From NCBI GenBank assembly GCA_947498985.1, contig CANMMF010000006.1, positions 248,001 through 312,000 on the forward strand: a DNA stretch of 64,000 nt. The letters run 5' to 3'. Of this stretch, positions 58,732 to 64,000 are shown one piece after another; the first letter of the stretch is position 1; each line of letters opens with the position of its first letter. The notes below the pieces were generated by a model. It saw nothing but the letters and a program-made list of their open reading frames with translations, was not told where the DNA came from and did not search any database. A program made the position numbers and the translations under genes. This stretch comes from an uncultured Paracoccaceae bacterium (lineage in GTDB: Bacteria; Pseudomonadota; Alphaproteobacteria; Rhodobacterales; Rhodobacteraceae).

Positions 58732-59766
58732 TCACGCGCCAATACGAAACCCGTCGGGGATCCGGTCCACCCCCGTCAGCACCAGATCCGCCATCACCCC
58801 GGCCACGTTCGGCGCCATGCCAAAGCCGATCTTGAAGCCGCCATTGGCCACAAACACACCCTCCCGTCCGGGCCAGGGCCCGAGCAGCGGCGCGCGGGAG
58901 CGCGCGCGGGGCCGCACGCCCGCCCAGCGGAGCAATATTTCGGCCTCCGAAAGCTGCGGCAGCGCCTCGACCGCGCGTGCGACCAGCGCATCACATCCCG
59001 CATCCGTGCTCTGCGGATCGTCGAAATCGCGCTCCGATGTCGAGCCCACGGCGAGCGTGCCGTCGTCATGCGGAACCATGTGCAGCCCGTCGAGAAAAAG
59101 CTGCGGCGCGCCCCGCGCGTCAAATCGCATCAGCACCGCCTGCCCTTTCACTCCGTCGCCGATCCTGCGCCCCAGATCCTCCGACAGCGCGGCAAGCCCC
59201 TGCCAGCCGGTGGCCCAGATCTCCGCGCCGTCGCGCGGCGCGGCCGCGACGATCTCGCCGCCGCGCGCGCGCAACGCGGCCACCAAGGCCGACACCGCCC
59301 GGGCGGGATGCAGCCGGGCGCTGAGCGTGTCGCGGATCAGCCAGCCGGTGGGGCTCCGCGGCGCAAAGCCGCCTGCGTCCTGCGCCGCGATCACCTCCCA
59401 CCGCGCCGCACCGCGCCAGAGCGCCGCCGCCCCCACAGCACGCGCCCGCGCCAGCTCCAGCCCCGCCGCATCGGCCACCGGCTGCAGCCGCCCGAGACGC
59501 GTATAGCCCGAGGCCCCGCCGCCCGCCGCCTCGACATTTCTCCAGAACGCCTCGGCCATCAGCAGGCTGTCGAGCTGGAAGGCCTTCTTTTCGTTCCAGT
59601 TTTCCGGCACATGTGGTGCCAGAGCACCGACGATCCCACCCGAGGATCCGGCCCCGGGACCCGCCGGGTCGACCACCCGCACCCGCGCACCGCGCTCCAG
59701 ACACGCCCAGGCGATGCTGAGGCCAAAAATCCCCGCCCCCCGGATCGTCACATCCACGCTTGCCAT
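58732..59766 (-). CDS. FAD-dependent oxidoreductase (DAO/MnmC-C-like)
   Basis: 344 residues. The FAD-binding motif IRGAGIFGLSIAWACLERGARVRVVD is at residue 8 onward; GSSGGIVGALAPHVPENWNEKKAFQLDSL and the C-terminal WAGVRPRARSRAPLLGPW and GFKIGFGMAPNVAGVMADL are typical of the DadA/ThiO/MnmC oxidase group. It lies divergently 49 bases from the MnmD-like gene; in E. coli the two activities are fused as MnmC. It probably converts the carboxymethylaminomethyl wobble modification of tRNA, but glycine or amino-acid oxidase activity is also possible. Confidence 0.85.
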   Translation of the reverse strand: MASVDVTIRGAGIFGLSIAWACLERGARVRVVDPAGPGAGSSGGIVGALAPHVPENWNEKKAFQLDSLLMAEAFWRNVEAAGGGASGYTRLGRLQPVADAAGLELARARAVGAAALWRGAARWEVIAAQDAGGFAPRSPTGWLIRDTLSARLHPARAVSALVAALRARGGEIVAAAPRDGAEIWATGWQGLAALSEDLGRRIGDGVKGQAVLMRFDARGAPQLFLDGLHMVPHDDGTLAVGSTSERDFDDPQSTDAGCDALVARAVEALPQLSEAEILLRWAGVRPRARSRAPLLGPWPGREGVFVANGGFKIGFGMAPNVAGVMADLVLTGVDRIPDGFRIGA

Positions 59767-59815
59767 CGCCGCCCGCCCCCGTCACATCTGGCCCGCAGAC
59801 CTAAAGGCAAAGCGC

Positions 59816-60484
59816 ATGGCAGACCAGAGCCCTTCCCTCGACTGGCGCGGTGACGTGCCCGTCTCCACCACGTTCGACGACCCGTATTTTTCGCTGGAAA
59901 ACGGATTGGCGGAGACGCGGCACGTGTTTCTGGATGGCAACGGTCTGCCCGGGCGCTTCCGCGACGGCTTCCGGATTGCCGAGCTGGGCTTCGGCACCGG
60001 TCTGAATCTGCTGGCGACGCTCGCACTCTGGCGCGCGACCGGGCAGAGCGGTCAGCTGCGCTTTACCAGTTTCGAGGCTTTCCCGCTGGCCCCCGCGGAC
60101 ATGATCCGCGCGCAGGCGGGCTTTGCGGATCTGGCGGAGGTCGCCGCCGATCTCGCCCCGGTCTGGCGGCAGGGTTCGCGCCGCTTCGAGACGGCGGAGC
60201 TGCGGTTCGAGCTGATCGAAGGCGATGCGCGCGCCACCCTGCCGCGCTGGTCCGGCGCGGCGGATGCGTGGTTTCTGGACGGCTTCGCGCCTGCCCGCAA
60301 TCCCGCCTTGTGGGAGCCGCCGCTGATGGCCGAGGTCGTCCGCCACATGGCGCCGCACGGCACGGCGGCGACCTATACCGCCGCGGGCCATGTCAGACGC
60401 GCGCTTGCACAGGCCGGGCTCGATGTGCAACGGGTGGCCGGGTACGGGCGCAAGCGTCACATGACCATCGCCAAGACCCCCTGA
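59816..60484 (+). CDS. mnmD: tRNA 5-methylaminomethyl-2-thiouridine methyltransferase (MnmD-type)
   Basis: 222 residues, equal to the N-terminal half of bifunctional MnmC. Seen: DWRGDVPVSTTFDDPYFS, ETRHVFLDGNGLP, the S-adenosylmethionine-binding motif IAELGFGTGLNLLATL, and WFLDGFAPARNPALW, all characteristic. It methylates the aminomethyl group at wobble uridine 34. The ATG at 59816 is preferred to an upstream frame from 59714 that overlaps the divergent gene. Confidence 0.9.
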   Translation: MADQSPSLDWRGDVPVSTTFDDPYFSLENGLAETRHVFLDGNGLPGRFRDGFRIAELGFGTGLNLLATLALWRATGQSGQLRFTSFEAFPLAPADMIRAQAGFADLAEVAADLAPVWRQGSRRFETAELRFELIEGDARATLPRWSGAADAWFLDGFAPARNPALWEPPLMAEVVRHMAPHGTAATYTAAGHVRRALAQAGLDVQRVAGYGRKRHMTIAKTP

Positions 60485-60498
60485 CCGGAACCACGGAC

Positions 60499-61365
60499 AT
60501 GGCCCAGCAAAACACCCGTCTCGGCATTCTGCTGATGGTCGCCACGACGCTGGTCTTTGCCATTCAGGACGGTCTCTCGCGGCATCTGGCGACCGAATAC
60601 AACGTCATGATGATCGTGATGGTGCGCTACTGGTTTCTGGCCGCCTTCGTGCTGGCCATCGCGGCGCGCCGGGCGGGCGGTTTGCGGGCCACGGCGGCCA
60701 CGCGCCAGCCCTGGGTGCAGGGGTTCCGCGCGGCATTGCTGGCGGTCGAGATCAACGTGATGGTGCTGGCTTTCGTCTATCTGGGACTGGTGGAAAGCCA
60801 CGCGGTCTTTGCCTGCTACCCGCTGCTCGTGGCCGCGCTGTCGGGCCCGATCCTGGGCGAGCATGTGGGCTGGCGACGGTGGAGCGCCATCGGCATCGGC
60901 TTTATCGGCGTGATCATCATCCTGCAGCCCGACCAGGGCGTGTTTTCGCCCTACGCGGCGATCCCGCTGCTGGCCGCGTTCATGTTTGCGCTTTACGGGT
61001 TGCTCACCCGTTACGTCGCGCGCGTTGACAGTGCCGCCACCTCGTTTTTCTGGACCGGCACCGTGGGCGCCGTGGTGGCCACCGCCATCGGCATCTGGTT
61101 CTGGGAGCCGATGCGCGGCGCGGACTGGCTCTGGATGGCGACGCTTTGCATGACCGGGGCCTTGGGCCACTACCTGCTGATCCGCGCCTACGAAGTGGCC
61201 GAGGCCAGCGCGGTGCAGCCCTTCGCCTATCTGCAACTGCCCTTCGCCTCGGCGCTGGGGATCGCGATTTTCGGCGAGGTGCTGAGGCCCACCGTGGCAA
61301 TCGGCGCCGGTCTCATCGTGGCCGCCGGGCTCTTCACGCTCTGGCGTGCCCGGCAGGTGGGATAG
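60499..61365 (+). CDS. DMT-superfamily (EamA) transporter
   Basis: 288 residues with ten membrane helices in two EamA repeats. Seen: LGILLMVATTLVFAIQDGLSR at the N-terminus, the first-repeat end GPILGEHVGWRRW, and in the second repeat QPFAYLQLPFASALGIAIFGE, the family's conserved motif. It exports or imports an unknown small metabolite. It starts 14 bases after mnmD and probably shares its transcript; it converges on the transglycosylase gene with 9 bases between stops. Confidence 0.9.
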   Translation: MAQQNTRLGILLMVATTLVFAIQDGLSRHLATEYNVMMIVMVRYWFLAAFVLAIAARRAGGLRATAATRQPWVQGFRAALLAVEINVMVLAFVYLGLVESHAVFACYPLLVAALSGPILGEHVGWRRWSAIGIGFIGVIIILQPDQGVFSPYAAIPLLAAFMFALYGLLTRYVARVDSAATSFFWTGTVGAVVATAIGIWFWEPMRGADWLWMATLCMTGALGHYLLIRAYEVAEASAVQPFAYLQLPFASALGIAIFGEVLRPTVAIGAGLIVAAGLFTLWRARQVG

Positions 61366-61374
61366 GCGCGCGCC

Positions 61375-63336
61375 TCACTGGCTTTCGCGGGCTTTGGCGG
61401 TGATCGTTGCACCAGCCAGCTCCGCGCTGAACGGCACCGGATGCGGATCCTGGCCCAGCCGCGCACGGTAGACCGGCAGCGATTCCGCCACCCGCATCAC
61501 GTAGTTGCGGGTCTCGTCGAACGGGATGAACTCGATCCAGTCGATGATGTCGACCTCGCCTTTCAGCGGATCGCCGAAGCGCGTTTTCCATTGCGGCGGA
61601 CGGCCCGGACCGGCGTTGTAGCCCGCCGAGATCATCACGATATTGCCGTCGAACCGACGCGCCAGATAGGCCAGGTATTCCGAGCCCAGAGCGGCGTTGT
61701 ATTCGGGATCCGTCAGCAGTTTGGCGCGGCTGTAGCCCAGCCCCAGCCAGCCCGACACATCCTTGGCGGTGCCCGGCATCAGCTGCATGAAGCCGCGCGC
61801 GCCGACGCCCGACTGCACCACCGGATCGAACTCCGATTCGCGCCGTGCGATGGCATGCACCAGCGCCTTCTCGACCGGAAAGCTGCCCTTGGTGATCACC
61901 TCGTGCAGCGCGTAATAGGGGGCCGCCAGCTCATGGCCGAACTGTGCCGCGCGCTTGCCCAGCATGACCTGCAGATGCGGGCGGTTCATCTCCGCCAGCA
62001 TCTGGCCCATCTGCCCCATCCCCGTCCGGTCCTGGCTTTCGGCCAGATGCGTGAGGAAACGTTCCGCAAGGCTCGTCTCACCCGCCGCGAGCATGAGCAG
62101 AGCCGCGCGGTAGACCGAACTTTGAGTGAAGCCCGCCTCGCGCCAGGGCGGGAAGGCCTCCTTGCCCGCGAGCAGCGGATCAGGCGCGATGCCGCCCTTT
62201 TCCGCCGCGAGCAGCCCGTAAAACGACGTCTGATACCCTGCACCTTCGGCAAAGGCGGCCGCCGCCGCCTCGGCCTCGCCCAGAGCCTCATGAGCCAGCC
62301 CGCGCCAATAGCCCGCCCGACCCACCGAGATCGGCGTCCACACCGCCTCGCGGAAGCGTTCGAAATGAGTGACCGCAAGATCGGGGCGGTCGAGAAAGCG
62401 CAGCGCCAGATAGCCCGAGAGCCATTCCAGATCGGCATAGCTCGACCCTTCGACAAGCCCGTGGGACGACGCGATCCGGTAAGCCTCTGATACGGCGCCG
62501 TCGCGCATGCGGTCGCGCGCGAGATTGCGGCGTTCGCGCGCCCAGGCCCAGGGCTCGCCCAGCCCGTCCGGCCCGGTCGAGCGCTCCAGCATCAACGCGA
62601 TGGCGTCCTTGCTGCGGCCCTTGCGCATTCGCCAGAGGAACCGCTCGTAAGCCAGACCGGGATGCCCGGCCAACTCGTCGGGTACCGCCTCGATCATCGT
62701 GTCGACACCCGCGGCCTGGTTGCGCAGACCGAGCCGCGCCTCCGCCAGCCTGCGCCAGCCCGCATCCACATAAGGCAGCATCGCGCCCGCGTTCACCGTC
62801 CAGCCGTTCCAGAGCGCCATGTCGAGCCGTGCTTCGTGATGCGGCTTCAGCACGTCGCTCCAGGTCTCGTGAAACGCCTTGCGCTCTTCGGAATCGAGCG
62901 AGAGCGTCCGCCAGGCCAGCACGATACCCGCAATCGCCGCCCCTTCCTCATCCGCGGCCATCTGCGCGCGCGCCAGCGCCAGCGCGCCCAGCCCGGTCTG
63001 CGGCAGATCGTCTGCGAAAAAGGCCAGCACCGCGTCGTCGGGGGCCTCTGCCATCGCCTCTTCGGACTTCTTTCGCAGGAAGGCCAGCCCTGGCCAGTCG
63101 CTGTTGCGCGCGAGAAAATCCTGCACCTCTGCCGCATCGCCGCGCCCGTCGCGCAGCGCGTGCCACAGGATGACATCCACCGCCTCCTGCCCGTCAGCCT
63201 GCGCGGCAGAGCGCGCCTCCGCCCAATTGCCCTCGCGCATCACCTCGAGCGCGCGGTCCAGCGCCGCACCGCTTTGTTGCGCCTGAACGCCGGCGCCGGT
63301 GACAAGGAGGAGGAGAACAACAAGAATACGCGACAT
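61375..63336 (-). CDS. Soluble lytic murein transglycosylase (Slt-like)
   Basis: 653 residues: signal peptide (MSRILVVLLLLVTGAGVQAQ), a long superhelical U-shaped domain of helical repeats (about 30-470), then the SLT catalytic domain with AIARRESEFDP (catalytic Glu), GARGFMQLMPGTA, YNAALGSEYL and SAGYNAGPGRPPQW. It cleaves peptidoglycan glycan strands in the periplasm to 1,6-anhydro products. It is divergent from dapA. Confidence 0.95.
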   Translation of the reverse strand: MSRILVVLLLLVTGAGVQAQQSGAALDRALEVMREGNWAEARSAAQADGQEAVDVILWHALRDGRGDAAEVQDFLARNSDWPGLAFLRKKSEEAMAEAPDDAVLAFFADDLPQTGLGALALARAQMAADEEGAAIAGIVLAWRTLSLDSEERKAFHETWSDVLKPHHEARLDMALWNGWTVNAGAMLPYVDAGWRRLAEARLGLRNQAAGVDTMIEAVPDELAGHPGLAYERFLWRMRKGRSKDAIALMLERSTGPDGLGEPWAWARERRNLARDRMRDGAVSEAYRIASSHGLVEGSSYADLEWLSGYLALRFLDRPDLAVTHFERFREAVWTPISVGRAGYWRGLAHEALGEAEAAAAAFAEGAGYQTSFYGLLAAEKGGIAPDPLLAGKEAFPPWREAGFTQSSVYRAALLMLAAGETSLAERFLTHLAESQDRTGMGQMGQMLAEMNRPHLQVMLGKRAAQFGHELAAPYYALHEVITKGSFPVEKALVHAIARRESEFDPVVQSGVGARGFMQLMPGTAKDVSGWLGLGYSRAKLLTDPEYNAALGSEYLAYLARRFDGNIVMISAGYNAGPGRPPQWKTRFGDPLKGEVDIIDWIEFIPFDETRNYVMRVAESLPVYRARLGQDPHPVPFSAELAGATITAKARESQ

Positions 63337-63489
63337 GAGCTTGCAATTTCTCTCTCAAAAAGGAATAGACCCGCTTTGGAGGATATAGCGCCCGGCCGGG
63401 TCTTCAACTCACATTCCCGGGCGTTGCCGGGGAACGGGCAAGAATTCTCCTAGACTGCAAGCGAGACCGGAAATCAAAAGGAGCGTGTC

Positions 63490-64000
63490 ATGTTGAAGGG
63501 ATCAATGCCAGCCCTGGTCACGCCGTTCAAGGACGGCGCGGTGGATTTCGACACGCTCAAACATCTTGTGGAATGGCAGATCGGCGAAGGCAGCCACGGC
63601 ATCGTGCCGGTCGGCACCACCGGCGAAAGCCCCACGCTGAGCCATAGCGAGCATGAGGCGGTTGTCGAATGTGTGGTCGGGACGGCGGCGGGCCGGGTGC
63701 CGGTTGTGGCGGGCGCAGGCTCCAACAACACCGCCGAGGCGATGCGGCTCATGCAGCATGCGCATAAGGTGGGCGCCACCGCGGCGCTGGTGGTCACGCC
63801 CTATTACAACAAGCCGACGCAGGCCGGTCTGATCGCCCATTTCACCGCCCTGCACGATTGCTGCGAGTTGCCCATCGTGATCTACAACATCCCCGGCCGG
63901 TCGGTGGTCGACATGACACCGGCGACCATGGGCGAGCTGGCGAAACTGCCGCGGATCATCGGGGTGAAGGACGCCACCGGCGATCTGGCGCGGGTCAGCG
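63490..64000 (+). CDS. dapA: 4-hydroxy-tetrahydrodipicolinate synthase (3' end beyond window)
   Basis: 170 codons visible of about 290. TIM-barrel aldolase that condenses pyruvate with aspartate semialdehyde in lysine and diaminopimelate synthesis. Seen: [14 protein letters not shown], the GTTGESPTL loop, the active-site tyrosine in VIYNIPGR (Y132) and the Schiff-base lysine in [10 protein letters not shown] (K160). Start ATG 63490. It is cut by the right edge; the divergent transglycosylase gene starts 154 bases to the left. Confidence 0.95.
   Translation, partial: MLKGSMPALVTPFKDGAVDFDTLKHLVEWQIGEGSHGIVPVGTTGESPTLSHSEHEAVVECVVGTAAGRVPVVAGAGSNNTAEAMRLMQHAHKVGATAALVVTPYYNKPTQAGLIAHFTALHDCCELPIVIYNIPGRSVVDMTPATMGELAKLPRIIGVKDATGDLARVS

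Noticed and set aside
58447-59853. Plus-strand open frame of 468 codons covering the 94-bp repeats and the oxidoreductase region
   Set aside because: It runs through a non-triplet tandem repeat and is the antisense of an FAD enzyme; no motif.
1-64000. tRNA genes, rRNA genes, riboswitches, insertion sequences, phage attachment sites
   Set aside because: I looked for cloverleaf-like ends, transposase motifs and flanking inverted repeats and saw none; an automated tRNAscan/Infernal run would be more reliable than reading by eye.

Overview
The window looks like chromosomal DNA from a high-GC alphaproteobacterium of the order Rhodobacterales (Roseobacter/Rhodobacter group). The basis is gene content and protein style: a yajC-secD-secF block with an Mth938-like gene, GshA of the plant/alphaproteobacterial type, DUF721/DciA next to mutY, NAD-type saccharopine dehydrogenases and paired dimethylglycine-dehydrogenase-like flavoproteins. 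Start and stop codons overlap very often (ATGA, TGATG). I saw no rRNA, tRNA, CRISPR array, intact insertion sequence or prophage. About 64 intact or window-edge genes and a handful of gene remnants are supported.

Layout. 1-1141: trkA, cut by the window edge. 1.4-5.4 kb: a decayed catabolic segment with remnants of a LysR regulator, a class III aminotransferase, an aldehyde dehydrogenase and a 3-hydroxyisobutyrate dehydrogenase around one intact class V aminotransferase-like gene. 5.4-9.5 kb: yajC-secD-secF with a TauE/SafE transporter and the Mth938-like gene. 9.9-17 kb: a secreted serine protease, a small RTX-repeat protein, serS, a TspO-like gene, an ArsR/SRPBCC pair with twin operators, then Trm112, LON-domain and thioredoxin genes. 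16.6-17.7 kb: a leucine-rich-repeat gene whose ancestral reading frame carries an internal TAA. 17.8-23.7 kb: xthA, an MFS transporter, an aspartoacylase-type hydrolase, a pseudouridine synthase, an L,D-transpeptidase and an extensin-like protein.

23.8-32.6 kb: the most coherent accessory unit, eight minus-strand genes tightly packed apart from one 111-bp gap. They are a cupin-XRE regulator, three LysE-type exporters, a GFA-family protein, two 813/812-residue FAD-GcvT oxidoreductases and a homocysteine S-methyltransferase. This suggests regulated demethylation of N-methylated amino acids or betaines, with one-carbon units passed to folate and homocysteine. A perfect 12-bp palindrome lies just upstream of the regulator.

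32.7-47.6 kb: free-methionine sulfoxide reductase, thiolase, a STAS/HATPase partner-switching pair, a non-coding stretch with several repeats, a gamma-glutamyltransferase-like gene, DUF805, gshA, rsmE, ubiA, an OmpA-family protein, a histidine-phosphatase-like protein and two saccharopine-dehydrogenase-type genes. 47.7-64 kb: aldehyde dehydrogenase, 1-Cys peroxiredoxin, CoA transferase, DsbA, DciA-like, mutY, alkB-type monooxygenase, Mn-pyrophosphatase, HAD hydrolase, MaoC hydratase, a 94-bp tandem hairpin repeat, a split mnmC-like pair, a DMT transporter, a lytic transglycosylase and dapA, cut by the edge.

The strongest unexplained signals are structured intergenic repeats: a double-hairpin family whose second stem changes sequence but stays complementary, a 94-bp tandem repeat with one compensatory stem change, and a duplicated 70-bp hairpin with a T-A to C-G covariation. 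No complete new protein-coding defence or mobile system was evident.
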